Part shown: piece by piece, positions 8,480-18,019 of the stretch
Numbering within the stretch: position 1 is the stretch's first letter
How the letters are laid out: the number at the start of each line of letters is the position of its first letter
Source of the DNA: Martinezella rhizogenes
Lineage (GTDB): Bacteria; Pseudomonadota; Alphaproteobacteria; Rhizobiales; Rhizobiaceae
Direction: 5' to 3'
DNA: 64,000 nucleotides
Assembly: GCF_007002745.1 (NCBI RefSeq)
Contig: NZ_SGNY01000001.1
Location: forward strand, 1 to 64,000
The notes under the pieces: model-generated
Told to the model about the DNA's origin: nothing
The model's input: only the letters and a program-made list of their open reading frames with translations
Databases searched by the model: none
Program-made: the position numbers and the translations under genes

Positions 8480-10918
8480 ATGGTATCGACGTATCTCAGC
8501 TACGACCTCATCAACCGCGATATGAAGACGAGCATCTCGCGCGTGGCGCAGCAGGGTCTCATCGAGCGGCAGACGAAATATTACAAGGAAAACATCGGCA
8601 ATGTGAAAAGCGTTGACGAGTTCCTGAATAATTATCAGCTTTATTCCTACGCCATGGATGCCTTCGGTCTCGGCGAGATGACCTATGCCAAGGCCTTCAT
8701 GAAGAAGGTTCTGGAAAGCGATCTGAACGACCAGAACAGCTTTGCCAACAAGCTGACCGATGAGCGCTACCGCGAATTTGCCGCAGCCTTCAACTTCACG
8801 GCGTCGACGAAGACCGTACAGACGGAGGCCCAGCTCGACAAGATGATCGGGCTTTACGGTACGTCGATATCCGATCTCGATAACAGCCTTTCGGAAGAAA
8901 CGCGTTATTACAAGGCGATCATCGGCTCGGTCACCAATGTGGATCAGCTGCTGCAGAATGACAGGGCCCGCGCCTATATTTTTCAGGTCTTCAGCATCGA
9001 TGAGAAGACCTTTACCTATGCCCATATCCGCGGATTGATGACGAGTGACATCGCCGATCCCGATAGCTACCTCAACCAGAAATTCGGTGCCGCCTATAAT
9101 GACGCGGTCGAGAAGCTGGCGATGAAAGGCAATATCGAACTGCACGGGCAGGTCACTGCCCGCATCACCGCCATCGACACCTCGCTTGCGGGGACAGATC
9201 TGACCACCGAGCAGCGCACGGCGCTCGAGGCGGAAAAGGTGACGAGGCAGGATCAACTGACGCAGCTTGAAGCCGTGTTGCCGCCGAAGAGCGAGTGGCA
9301 AGCGAAACTCGCCGCAATCACGGCGGAGCAGACGAAGCTGTCGAACACCGTCACGCAATATAACAAGATGGCGCAGCTTGCGGCCGCCTTCGAGTTCAAG
9401 AACGACGGCACCGTGGCCGCTGGCGGAGCGCAGAAGGCCGACAACGTCAAAGTGATGACGGATGCCTATATCGCCAGCGCGCCGCGCGTGACGCCGACGG
9501 TCGCCACCCTGCACAGGGATTATTTCGAATCAAAGATCGGCTCTATCAAGACGGTCGCCGAACTGACCTCGGATGCCCGCCTTCTCAACTATATAAAGGT
9601 TGCTTTCGATCTGAACGACGTGACCATCGTCAAGGCGACGATCGAGAATATTCTGACCAGCGATCTGAGCGACCCGAACAACTACATCGCGACCTTCGGC
9701 AAGAACGACAAACGCTACATCGCCATGAGAAATGCGTTCAACTTCCAGGCGGACGGAACGCTTGCCGCCGGCACGACGCCCCAGACGACGTTGCAGACCG
9801 CGACCACCACCAACGGCTATATGACCCATTATAACGACAAGGATGACGCGGCCGACGCGAATGCGCTCAAACTGTTCAAGAGCGACATAAAAAGCGTCAC
9901 ATCCGTCAAGGACTTTCTCGACAGCAGCGCGGTCTATAACTACGCGCTGAAGTCGGTCGGTCTCGATCCGGCCAAGGTGAATGTTTCCGATATCCGCAAG
10001 GTCCTTACCAGCGACCTGCAGGACAAGAAGAGCTACGTCTATACGCTGAAGGACGAGCGCTACGTCAAGCTGGCGGAGCTTTTCAACTTCAAGTCCGACG
10101 GAAGTTTGGGGTCTCCCGTTCTGGCCCAGTCGGAAATCGAAATGCAGACCATGTCGGCTGACTATATCAAGAAGAAGTCGGCTTTCGGCACGGAGAAGGA
10201 CAAGGAAGCGGCCAAGAAAGAGGCGGCATATTTCACCGCCGAGATGCAGAAGGTCAAGACGCTGAAGGACTTTCTGGCCAATGATCGCCTGACGAAATTT
10301 GCGATGGAATCACTGGGCATCGATCCGAAAACCGTGACGAAGGAGCAGTTGGGAAAGATATTCTCGTCCAAGCTGGATGACAGCGAAAGCTACGTCAACA
10401 AGGAGATGGATCCGGTCTTCCGCCGTCTCGTCACCGCCTTCAACTTCGATACGGACGGTAATATCCTTCGCGAAGACCGCAGCTTGATCCAGACGCGGCG
10501 TGGCCTTTACGAGACGCTGGACAATTACCTGACCCAGACGCTGGAAACGCAGGCGGGTGAAGAGAATGCCGGCGTGCGCCTGGCGCTCTATTTCAAGCGC
10601 ATGGCGGCAGGAACGACGTCCTATTATTCCATCCTCGCCGACACCGCGATCCAGAATTTCATCAACACCACCTTTGGTATTCCCGATGAACTCGGCAACG
10701 CCCCGGTCGATACGCAGGTGTCGATGATGAAGAAATATTTCGACATCGAGGATTTTCAGGATCCGGAAAAGGTCAAGAAACTCGTCGCCCGTTTCACCAT
10801 CATGTATGACAACGCGCAGAATACCATGGATCCGATCATGATGCTGTTCAATGGCAGCGGCTCGGCGGGTATCAGCGGCGAAACGCTGCTGGCGGTCGCG
10901 TCCCTGCGGGCGCGGTAA
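8480..10918 (+). CDS. DUF1217 repeat protein
   Basis: An 812-residue protein built from six divergent copies of the DUF1217 unit of about 100-150 residues, each with a pattern like 'NDR..xYAhxxFGhD', an 'IhxSDLxDxxSY' segment and an ending like 'AFNF..DG'. The units begin near nucleotides 8630, 8960, 9570, 9930, 10280 and 10640. Examples are 'IRKVLTSDLQDKKSYVYTLK' and 'IENILTSDLSDPNNYIATFG'. A helical, Gln/Thr-rich linker lies at about 9130-9440. There is no signal peptide. The start at 8480 ('MVSTYLSYDLINRDMK') fits the family's usual N-terminus better than the upstream ATG at 8453. Some rhizobial DUF1217 genes lie in flagellar clusters, but there are no flagellar neighbours here. The function is unknown. 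Confidence 0.85.
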   Translation: MVSTYLSYDLINRDMKTSISRVAQQGLIERQTKYYKENIGNVKSVDEFLNNYQLYSYAMDAFGLGEMTYAKAFMKKVLESDLNDQNSFANKLTDERYREFAAAFNFTASTKTVQTEAQLDKMIGLYGTSISDLDNSLSEETRYYKAIIGSVTNVDQLLQNDRARAYIFQVFSIDEKTFTYAHIRGLMTSDIADPDSYLNQKFGAAYNDAVEKLAMKGNIELHGQVTARITAIDTSLAGTDLTTEQRTALEAEKVTRQDQLTQLEAVLPPKSEWQAKLAAITAEQTKLSNTVTQYNKMAQLAAAFEFKNDGTVAAGGAQKADNVKVMTDAYIASAPRVTPTVATLHRDYFESKIGSIKTVAELTSDARLLNYIKVAFDLNDVTIVKATIENILTSDLSDPNNYIATFGKNDKRYIAMRNAFNFQADGTLAAGTTPQTTLQTATTTNGYMTHYNDKDDAADANALKLFKSDIKSVTSVKDFLDSSAVYNYALKSVGLDPAKVNVSDIRKVLTSDLQDKKSYVYTLKDERYVKLAELFNFKSDGSLGSPVLAQSEIEMQTMSADYIKKKSAFGTEKDKEAAKKEAAYFTAEMQKVKTLKDFLANDRLTKFAMESLGIDPKTVTKEQLGKIFSSKLDDSESYVNKEMDPVFRRLVTAFNFDTDGNILREDRSLIQTRRGLYETLDNYLTQTLETQAGEENAGVRLALYFKRMAAGTTSYYSILADTAIQNFINTTFGIPDELGNAPVDTQVSMMKKYFDIEDFQDPEKVKKLVARFTIMYDNAQNTMDPIMMLFNGSGSAGISGETLLAVASLRAR

Positions 10919-10985
10919 GGGGAACACGCAAACGCGCAATAGAAAGGCCCGAACTTACCCCGGCCTTCGTATTTGTATTATCCGT

Positions 10986-11936
10986 TCACCACCCCGGCAG
11001 CATATGCCCGGCGCGCAGGCGCGGCATCTTCGGGTAGGTCTTCACGTCACTGTCCATTTCGTCGGCGACGTTCATCGGCGAGATATTGTCGAGGCAGGCG
11101 GTGATGTGGTCGGTAATCGCATTCACCAGCGAGGGGGAGAGGCCCGGCCGTTTCATCAGGCCGATCTGCACCGGCGGCAGCGGTGGGAAACCGTCGGCGG
11201 CGGTCAGAACCTTCATGCCGGTGCGCAGCGCCGATTCCGGCAGCACCGAGACGGCCATGCCGGCCAGCACGGCGGCGGCCACCACGGTGGAAGACCAGCT
11301 GGTGAACAGAACCTGATAATCCCGCCCGTCGGCATCGAGCGCCGAACAGGCAAGCTGCCGCCAGTGGCAGTCGCGCCGCCCGACGGCAAGCGGCACCGGT
11401 GCATCATCCTTCAGCGGATGGTTGGCGGAAGCGACCCAGCACAGCGGTTCGGTGCGAACCACATCCGAAGAGCGGGCGCGGGGATTGTGGGTAACCAGCG
11501 CAATATCCAGCTCGCCGCGCGCCATTTTTTCGGCAAGGCTGACCGAAGGTTCGCAGACGATGTAAAGCTCGACATTGGGGTGGGTCTTGGCGAAACGGCC
11601 GATGATTTCCGGCATGTAACGGTCGGCATAGTCATCGGGCGTGCCGATGCGCAACGTACCTTCGAGCCGGTTGTCGTCAAAGGCGGCGATCGCCTCGTTG
11701 TTGAGGCGGATGATACGGCGGGCGTAATTCATCAGCTTTTCGCCCTCCGCCGTCAGGCGGTTGCCACGCCCGTCCTTGGCGAAAAGCTGTTTGCCGATCC
11801 GCTCCTCAAGCCGCCGCATCTGCATGGAGACGGCGGATTGTGTCTTGAAAACGCGGTCGGCGGCTTTGGTGAAGCTGCCCGTATCGACGATGGCGATGAA
11901 GGTGTGCAGCTGATCTATATCGAGAGGTGCGGACAT
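10986..11936 (-). CDS. LysR family transcriptional regulator
   Basis: A 316-residue LysR-type regulator. The winged helix-turn-helix occupies residues 1-65 ('LDIDQLHTFIAIVDTGSFTK' then the recognition helix around 'QSAVSMQMRRLEERI'), followed by a two-lobed effector domain ('RIGTPDDYADRYMPEIIGRF', 'ELDIALVTHN'). The nearest neighbours are the convergent DUF1217 gene and, on the other side, a divergent DUF1127 gene about 200 bases away that is a possible target. The effector is unknown. Confidence 0.88.
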   Translation of the reverse strand: MSAPLDIDQLHTFIAIVDTGSFTKAADRVFKTQSAVSMQMRRLEERIGKQLFAKDGRGNRLTAEGEKLMNYARRIIRLNNEAIAAFDDNRLEGTLRIGTPDDYADRYMPEIIGRFAKTHPNVELYIVCEPSVSLAEKMARGELDIALVTHNPRARSSDVVRTEPLCWVASANHPLKDDAPVPLAVGRRDCHWRQLACSALDADGRDYQVLFTSWSSTVVAAAVLAGMAVSVLPESALRTGMKVLTAADGFPPLPPVQIGLMKRPGLSPSLVNAITDHITACLDNISPMNVADEMDSDVKTYPKMPRLRAGHMLPGW

Positions 11937-12138
11937 GGATGGTCATCCATCAGAATGATTGATGTCTTACATTAGAAACATTCGTTGGACTGATCAATAG
12001 TCTTGCGACATTTTGACTTCAAGCAAATCAATCTCAACCACGGGCCGGCGAAACGTCAGGCCCCAACCCAAGGCAGCTTCTCGCGCGTGGTGCGTCGGGG
12101 GCGGTGCCGCATCGTGCCGTTACGGAAGGATAAGTGTC

Positions 12139-12432
12139 ATGCGCACGGCAGAACGGAGAATGGAACTGGAACTTGCAACCACAAGGCAGAGCGACACCCT
12201 GCGTCGCATCGTCTTCGGTGGTGCTTCGGCCGTGAAAACGTTTTTGCAGCGCATTTACAATCGTATCGTCGCCAATGGGCTGACCGAGCTTGACGACCGC
12301 CTTCTTGCCGATATCGGGCTGGCGCATTCGGACGTGCGGGACGCGCTTAATACCGGCCTGTTCGAAGATCCGACCGCTCATCTGACCCGCGCCGCACGCA
12401 AGCGGGCAGTGACACGGTTCAAGACGCCGTAA
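12139..12432 (+). CDS. DUF1127 domain protein
   Basis: A 97-residue basic protein. The C-terminal half carries the DUF1127 core 'LTELDDRLLADIGLAHSDVR', a short Arg-rich alpha-helical domain found in many alphaproteobacterial small proteins, some of which bind RNA and affect sRNA turnover or phosphate and carbon metabolism. The start at 12139 is used because the open frame further upstream lacks family character. A terminator follows at 12530. Confidence 0.8.
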   Translation: MRTAERRMELELATTRQSDTLRRIVFGGASAVKTFLQRIYNRIVANGLTELDDRLLADIGLAHSDVRDALNTGLFEDPTAHLTRAARKRAVTRFKTP

Positions 12433-12529
12433 ATCAAGTTTGCGCAGTTCCAGCGGGCCTCCAGCGGCTGGAACTGCTTCGAACCCAAGAGTTTTCCCCG
12501 CAGGGTGATTTGCCAATAGCCCTGCCTTT

Positions 12530-12567
12530 GCCCGGTGTCAGGCCCCTCGGCCGCGCCGGGCTTTTTT
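12530..12567 (+). terminator. Rho-independent terminator after the DUF1127 gene
   Basis: Arms 'gcccgg' and 'ccgggc' around a 20-base GC-rich loop that itself can pair, followed by six T residues, about 100 bases past the stop codon. Confidence 0.7.
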
Positions 12568-12631
12568 GTGGCTTCGCTTTGCCTGCGTTTACGCGGCTCC
12601 CTGACCCTACAATGAGGTTCGCCGGGATATC

Positions 12632-14005
12632 TTAATACTGATATTCTTCGAACACCGGCAGCACAGAGCCGCCCCAGCGTCCGTTATAGAGCGCCAGCAG
12701 GTCTTCGGCGAGCGTGGTCTTCTTGGCCAGCACCTCGTCCAGCGACGAAAGGAACACGGTCTCGTCCTGGCCTTCGCCGTTCAGCCTGTTACGGTTTTTA
12801 AGGCCGGTGCGGGAAATATCGACAACCTCGCGGGCGATACCCAGAAGCGGCTTGCCGGCGATCTCGGCGGAAAGGCCCTTGACCGGCACGGCGTCGCGAA
12901 GTGCGATCACCTCGTCGAAGCTCCAGCCGGCGGTCAGCGCATCGGCAGCGTCAAGCGCTTCCTGATTATAAAGAAGGCCAACCCAGAAAGCCGGCAGGGC
13001 GCAGATGCGCCTCCAAGGGCCGCCATCGGCGCCGCGCATTTCGAGGAAACGCTTCAGGCGCACATCCGGGAAGAGGGTGGAGAGATGGTTTGTCCAGTCA
13101 CCCATGGTCGGCTGCCAATCGGCGATTTCGCCCTTCAGCGCACCGTTCATGAACTGACGGAAGGTAACATGGGTGCAATCATGATATTTGCTGTCGCGCA
13201 CGATGAAATACATCGGCACATCAAGCGCCCATTCGACATAGTCCTTGAAGCCGAAATCGTCGTTGAAGGTAAAGGGCAGCACGCCGGAACGCTGATTGTC
13301 GGTGTCGCGCCAGATATCGCCGCGCCAGGAGAGAAGGCCGTTCGGCTTGCCTTCGGTAAAGGGCGACGAGGCAAACAGTGCGGTTGCCAGCGATTGCAGC
13401 TTCATGGAAACGCGCATCTTCTGGCGCATATCCGCTTCGGAGGAAAAGTCGAGGTTCACCTGGATCGTACAGGTGCGATACATCATGTCGAGACCCTTGG
13501 TCCCGACCTTCGGCATATAACGCGTCATGATCGCATAGCGTGATTTGGGCATATGCGGTGTTTCGTCATAGCTCCACAGCGGGCTGCCGCCGATGCCGAG
13601 GAAACGGATGCCCATCGGCTCGGCCACTTCGCGAAGGGTCGCCAGATGCTGGTTGGATTCCTTGCAGGTCTGGTGCAGGTTTTCGAGAGGTGCGCCCGAT
13701 AGTTCGAACTGGCCGCCCGGCTCGATGGAGATGGCCCCCATGCCGTGCTGTTCGCCAAGCCCGATGATGTTCTCACCATCCATGATCGGCTCCCAGCCGA
13801 GCTTGGCCTGCATGCCCTTCAGAAGGGCGGAAATGCTGGCCTCGCCGAAATAGGGAACGGGGCTGTTGTCCTCACGGAAGAATGCAAATTTCTCGTGCTC
13901 GGTGCCGATGCGGAAATCGGTTTCGGCTTTGTTACCGCCCGCCAGATAGTCTGTAAGCTCCGTGACGGAGGAGAGGGGTGTCTGGTCGGTCGTGTCGCGT
14001 GCCAT
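12632..14005 (-). CDS. gshA: Glutamate-cysteine ligase
   Basis: A 457-residue enzyme of the plant/alphaproteobacterial class of glutamate-cysteine ligases, catalysing the first, ATP-dependent step of glutathione synthesis in the cytoplasm. Recognised from 'FRIGTEHEKFAFFREDNSPV' near the N-terminus, 'ISIEPGGQFELSGAPLENLH' at about residue 95, 'TCTIQVNLDFSSEADMRQKM', and 'FRQFMNGALKGEIADWQPTM' in the second half. The length is typical. It is the last of three genes on this strand (pit, rsmE, gshA), with a gap of about 118 bases after rsmE, so it may have its own promoter. Confidence 0.93.
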   Translation of the reverse strand: MARDTTDQTPLSSVTELTDYLAGGNKAETDFRIGTEHEKFAFFREDNSPVPYFGEASISALLKGMQAKLGWEPIMDGENIIGLGEQHGMGAISIEPGGQFELSGAPLENLHQTCKESNQHLATLREVAEPMGIRFLGIGGSPLWSYDETPHMPKSRYAIMTRYMPKVGTKGLDMMYRTCTIQVNLDFSSEADMRQKMRVSMKLQSLATALFASSPFTEGKPNGLLSWRGDIWRDTDNQRSGVLPFTFNDDFGFKDYVEWALDVPMYFIVRDSKYHDCTHVTFRQFMNGALKGEIADWQPTMGDWTNHLSTLFPDVRLKRFLEMRGADGGPWRRICALPAFWVGLLYNQEALDAADALTAGWSFDEVIALRDAVPVKGLSAEIAGKPLLGIAREVVDISRTGLKNRNRLNGEGQDETVFLSSLDEVLAKKTTLAEDLLALYNGRWGGSVLPVFEEYQY

Positions 14006-14123
14006 GGCTTACCTTGTTATGACGTCTCTGTTGCGGCGAGGCATATGATTGGCAGATAGAGCCGGATCGCATCCGGAGGCAAATGAATTTCTTTTAAAGA
14101 TGCATCAAGCGTAATATTCCACC

Positions 14124-14861
14124 TCAGTTCCAGTCACCGATGGTCGCCTGAATGACCGCCAATGCTGCGACGGCGGCCGTATCGGCCCTCAGGATACGCG
14201 GCCCGAGCGGAATGGGGGTAACGAAGGCAAGACTGCGCAGAAGTTCCCGTTCTTCCTCGGAAAAACCGCCTTCCGGGCCAACCAGCAGGGCGATTTTACG
14301 TTCCTTGATGGATTGCAGAACCGGCAGCGGGTTTTGCCCCGCATCGCCTTCGTCGCAATAGATGATGCGCCGGTCCTGCGGCCAGCTCTCCAGCATGTCT
14401 TTCAGCTTCACCGGCTCGGCGACATCAGGCAGAGACAGAATGCCGCATTGTTCGGCGGCCTCGACGGCGTTGGCGCGCAGTTTCTCGGTATTGTGGATCT
14501 TGCCCTGAACATGCTGAGTCATCACCGGCTGCAACAGCCCGGCACCCATCTCAACCGCCTTCTGCACCAGATAATCCATGCGCCCGACCTTCAGCGGCGC
14601 AAAGAGATAATGCAGATCCGACGCGTCCGGCTGTGGCCGCGTCTGCTCCAGGGGGACGAGAACGATCTTCTTGCGGCTCGGAAAGGACAGCTTCGCCTTC
14701 CACTCGCCGTCGCGGCCGTTGAACAGCAGAATTTCCACGCCATCCGTCATGCGCAGCACATTGGCGAGATAGTTGAACTGTTCGCCCGTCGCCTCCAGTG
14801 CCACGTCCGCAGCAAGCGGGGCTTCGATAAACAGACGTTGCATCCGGAAATTTGCGCGCAT
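14124..14861 (-). CDS. rsmE: 16S rRNA (uracil1498-N3)-methyltransferase RsmE
   Basis: A 245-residue SPOUT-class methyltransferase that modifies U1498 of 16S rRNA using SAM. It has the N-terminal PUA-like domain ('[20 protein letters not shown]') and the C-terminal knot with the conserved '[19 protein letters not shown]' and '[17 protein letters not shown]' segments. The open frame runs upstream to 15104, but that part is out of the family's length and overlaps pit in another frame, so the ATG at 14861 is the start. It lies 17 bases after pit and is probably cotranscribed with it. Confidence 0.93.
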   Translation of the reverse strand: MRANFRMQRLFIEAPLAADVALEATGEQFNYLANVLRMTDGVEILLFNGRDGEWKAKLSFPSRKKIVLVPLEQTRPQPDASDLHYLFAPLKVGRMDYLVQKAVEMGAGLLQPVMTQHVQGKIHNTEKLRANAVEAAEQCGILSLPDVAEPVKLKDMLESWPQDRRIIYCDEGDAGQNPLPVLQSIKERKIALLVGPEGGFSEEERELLRSLAFVTPIPLGPRILRADTAAVAALAVIQATIGDWN

Positions 14862-14878
14862 GGGATTTGGTTTCGGTT

Positions 14879-16360
14879 TCACAGAAAGAGGAAAGACATC
14901 AGCCAGTAGAGCAGCGCCGCAAGGGTGGCGCTTGCGGGAACGGTGACCAGCCAGGCAGCGATGATTGTCATGAAGTGGGAACGACGGACAAGGTAGCGGC
15001 GGCGCACCTCGGAAGGATTGTCGGCAAACCGTGCGGTCCGGCGGATATCCCCGGTGCCCGCATTGACGAGTTCCTGCCGCCGGCGCGATGACTGCGTGTA
15101 CCATTCACGGAAGAAACCGACGCCGAATACCGCGCCGATTGCCGTATGGGTGGTGCTGACCGGCAGGCCGAAGCGTGAGGCGACAAGAACGGTGAGCGCG
15201 GTGGCCACGGAAACACAAAAGGCGCGCATCGGGTTAAGCTTGGTGATCTGCTCACCGACAAGGCGGATGAGGCGCGGGCCATAAAGCAGAATACCGAAGG
15301 AAAGGCCGAATGCACCGACCAGCATCACCCAGAGCGGTGCGCGGGCGGACGTCTCCACCGCTTCGTTGTGCAATGCCCGCACGATGGCCACCACCGGGCC
15401 GATGGCGTTGGACACGTCATTTGCCCCGTGCGCGAAGGACATCAATCCGGCGGCGAGCACGAGCGGCCATTGGAACAGCGTTCGCAGCGACTGGTTGCGG
15501 TTCTCCAGCCCTTGCGATTGTTTGCGGATGATCGGCACGCAGAGACGCCAGGCAACGAGGCCGGTCACGAACCCGATGAGGCTGGCATGGCCCAATGACA
15601 CATGCATGAGCTGCCGCAGCCCGACCCAGATGAGATAGGCGGCAAAAACCCCCGCCATCAGGCCGATAAGAACAGGCACCCACAGCCGCGCGGCTTCGAT
15701 CTTGTCCTCGCGGTAGATGATGCATTCCTTGATGAAGGCAAGGATGAGGATGGCGATGGCGGCACTGATGAAGGGTGCCAGCACCCATGCGAAGGCAATG
15801 CTGCCGAGCGACAGCCAGTCGACTGCACCGATGCCATACGCGGCCATGCCCGCACCCGCAACGCCGCCAACCACCGTATGGGTGGTGGAAATCGGCGCTT
15901 TGGTCCAGGTGGAGAGATTGACGAGAAGGCCGGCGGCGAGAAGTGCCGACAGCATCGCCCAGGAAAATGCGGTCCTGTCGGGAATGGTCTGGACGTTGAT
16001 GATGCCGCTGGAAATGGTTTCGACCACATTGCCGCCGGTGATGAGCGCACCGGCGATCTCGCAGATGGCGGCAATGATGAGTGCTGCGGCGAGCGGCAGG
16101 GCCTTGGCGCCAACCGCCGGGCCGACATTGTTCGTTACGTCATTCGCGCCGATATTGATCGCCATATAGGCGCCAATGGCGACCGCCGCGATGATGATGA
16201 CCGAGCCGTCGGTGCCTGTGACGAAGGCACCGGCAAATATCGCCGCCAGGACAACGAACATGAACCCCGCGCCAAGGCCGGCAAGCTGCTGCGTGACGTG
16301 CAGCGTCGCCTCTTCGACACGGGTGATCTTGTCGAGATCCTTGTCGAGCGTCGGTTTCAT
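14879..16360 (-). CDS. pit: Low-affinity inorganic phosphate transporter, Pit/Pho4 family
   Basis: A 493-residue polytopic inner-membrane protein of the PiT family, which moves metal-phosphate complexes with protons. The duplicated signature is clear: '[20 protein letters not shown]' in the first half and '[19 protein letters not shown]' in the second. '[20 protein letters not shown]' and '[20 protein letters not shown]' mark the paired repeats. A hydrophilic loop lies near residue 270 and a cytoplasmic basic segment near the C-terminus. The start at 16360 ('[20 protein letters not shown]') is preferred over an ATG 63 bases upstream. It is upstream of and close to rsmE. Confidence 0.93.
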   Translation of the reverse strand: MKPTLDKDLDKITRVEEATLHVTQQLAGLGAGFMFVVLAAIFAGAFVTGTDGSVIIIAAVAIGAYMAINIGANDVTNNVGPAVGAKALPLAAALIIAAICEIAGALITGGNVVETISSGIINVQTIPDRTAFSWAMLSALLAAGLLVNLSTWTKAPISTTHTVVGGVAGAGMAAYGIGAVDWLSLGSIAFAWVLAPFISAAIAILILAFIKECIIYREDKIEAARLWVPVLIGLMAGVFAAYLIWVGLRQLMHVSLGHASLIGFVTGLVAWRLCVPIIRKQSQGLENRNQSLRTLFQWPLVLAAGLMSFAHGANDVSNAIGPVVAIVRALHNEAVETSARAPLWVMLVGAFGLSFGILLYGPRLIRLVGEQITKLNPMRAFCVSVATALTVLVASRFGLPVSTTHTAIGAVFGVGFFREWYTQSSRRRQELVNAGTGDIRRTARFADNPSEVRRRYLVRRSHFMTIIAAWLVTVPASATLAALLYWLMSFLFL

Positions 16361-16547
16361 GTTCGATGGTGGCTTTATTGCCAATTCAGACCTCGTTTGC
16401 CAACATTCCCTCTCGTCCGGCAATGTCGCAGGTTGAAGGCAATTTTACAGAAAGACTGTTACATCTCGCACATCTTTCCAAAATGAAAGACGATAAAAGC
16501 CATGTTGGAAAAACAAACTGCACATTGCCACGCTTCGGGCGTCGGCG

Positions 16548-16988
16548 CTATTTCGAATGCGCCATCCGCTTGTCGAAAGCGAGCATCAGCGCCTTCAGTT
16601 CCGGCTCATTAACCCGCCTGTTCGCTTCCTGCGGAGTGACCCATTCCAGCTTTCTGGAGTCTCTTTCGGGAAAGCTCTCCTGCATTTCCGAGACTTCGAG
16701 CAGATGCACCTGAACCCTGCACGGCACGTTGACGCCGCTGTTCAGTTTTTTCTCATATTCATAAAAGCCGAAGGGGGCCTTCTCCACCGTGCCTTTGACA
16801 CCGGCTTCCTCATAGGCTTCCTGTTCGGCCACCGCGTGGGCCTTCTTGCCGCCCATCGGCCAGCCTTTGGGAATGACCCATCGTCCGGTATCCCTGCTGG
16901 TCAACAGCAGAACTTCCGGCTCCGGATGTTTTTTGGACAATCGATAGCACAGCGCCGCATATTGCTGTCGCGGCGGTCTGCGCAACAT
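16548..16988 (-). CDS. NUDIX hydrolase
   Basis: A protein of about 146 residues with a recognisable Nudix box: 'GGKKAHAVAEQEAYEEAGVK', close to GX5EX7REUXEEXGU with Gln in place of the usual Arg before the first E. It is likely to hydrolyse a nucleoside diphosphate linked to another moiety; diphosphoinositol/diadenosine-type hydrolases look similar. The start is uncertain. The ATG at 16988 gives 'MLRRPPRQQYAALCYRL', but family-like sequence ('LKILNRLATDVGLM') continues upstream, so a TTG a little further 5' or an ATG at 17150 is possible. The downstream neighbour is pit; the mannosylfructose pair lies upstream. Confidence 0.82.
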   Translation of the reverse strand: MLRRPPRQQYAALCYRLSKKHPEPEVLLLTSRDTGRWVIPKGWPMGGKKAHAVAEQEAYEEAGVKGTVEKAPFGFYEYEKKLNSGVNVPCRVQVHLLEVSEMQESFPERDSRKLEWVTPQEANRRVNEPELKALMLAFDKRMAHSK

Positions 16989-17248
16989 CAAGCCAACGTC
17001 TGTCGCCAATCGATTCAAAATCTTCAATCCGTATAAATCCTTGTTTGCCGGGCAGTGATAATTGCTAATATAGATACACTGTATGTTCCGCCAATCCCCC
17101 TTCATCCATAACCCACTATTGTCTTCATGCTGATGAAGATTAAGGGGCACGGATGGAGGCGAACGGAAGCTTGCCGGGGTTGCCGGTTCAACAGCCGATT
17201 GCGGAATTCCGTATCTGTCTGCTTCAGGTCATTCGGAACGCAAACCGC

Positions 17249-18019
17249 TCAACGGTTGCGGCCGGAATTGCGCTGGCCCGCATCCAGTCCCCAATGCCGG
17301 AGACCTTCCATCACACCATCCGCTTCAGTCGCGCCCGAGAGGTAAAACCGGCTATTGCCGTTTGCCAGGGAAACAAGTTCCGGCAAGGCATTGCCAACGA
17401 TCACACCGCGAACGTCATTTAACTCGAACATCGCTCGATCATTGCCAGTATCGCCCGCAACGACCGATTCGTCGAGACCGATATGCAGTTGTCCACATAA
17501 CCATGCCAGTGCGGCACCCTTGTCGGCGGCCTTTGGCAATATGTCGAGGTCGCGACCGCTGGAATAAACGATGCGGGCATCGATATCGGCCGCCAGCAGC
17601 GCGTTTTCAATATCGGCAAGCGCCTTTTCATCGGCGTCATGCAGGAACCAGCTGGATTTGAGGCCGTGCTGATATTGCTCTTCCTGCATCGTCACATCGG
17701 ATATGCGGCCCATGACATCGGCAATCCGCTTCGGATCGAAGCCGGTGCCGAGTGAGTGTCTGTAGGCGCTTTCCAGTTCGCTGCGCTGCTTGGCGTGCAG
17801 CATCGTTCCAACACCGCCGATGATATAATCGGGCCGCGGCAGCGGTACCTCTTCCAACAGCGCAAGCTGGTCATCGACCAGCCTGCCGCTGTTAAAGACC
17901 AGAACCGGACGATGCTCGTCCGGCAATGATTGCCAGAAATCGCGGAACCGGCGCGTGGCATCGTTGTTGCCGACAACGGTTCCGTCGAGATCGGTGGAAA
18001 AAAGGCGAAGCGGTCTCAA
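17249..18019 (-). CDS. mfpsB: Mannosylfructose-phosphate phosphatase (HAD, sucrose-phosphatase type)
   Basis: A HAD-superfamily phosphatase of 256 residues from the TTG at 18019. It shows the DxD nucleophile motif in 'LFSTDLDGTVVGNNDATR', 'LVFNSGRLVDDQLALLEE' (motif II) and 'VVAGDTGNDRAMFELND' (motif IV), the pattern of sucrose-phosphate phosphatases. Its place immediately after, and overlapping by a TTGA with, the synthase gene identifies it as the phosphatase that yields free mannosylfructose in the A. tumefaciens pathway. The known enzyme is slightly shorter, so an internal start is possible. Translational coupling with the upstream gene is likely. Confidence 0.88.
   Translation of the reverse strand: MRPLRLFSTDLDGTVVGNNDATRRFRDFWQSLPDEHRPVLVFNSGRLVDDQLALLEEVPLPRPDYIIGGVGTMLHAKQRSELESAYRHSLGTGFDPKRIADVMGRISDVTMQEEQYQHGLKSSWFLHDADEKALADIENALLAADIDARIVYSSGRDLDILPKAADKGAALAWLCGQLHIGLDESVVAGDTGNDRAMFELNDVRGVIVGNALPELVSLANGNSRFYLSGATEADGVMEGLRHWGLDAGQRNSGRNR

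Noticed and set aside
12003..12138. Upstream extension of the DUF1127 frame to 12013
   Set aside because: The extra residues do not resemble the family, and the ATG at 12139 gives the usual compact protein.
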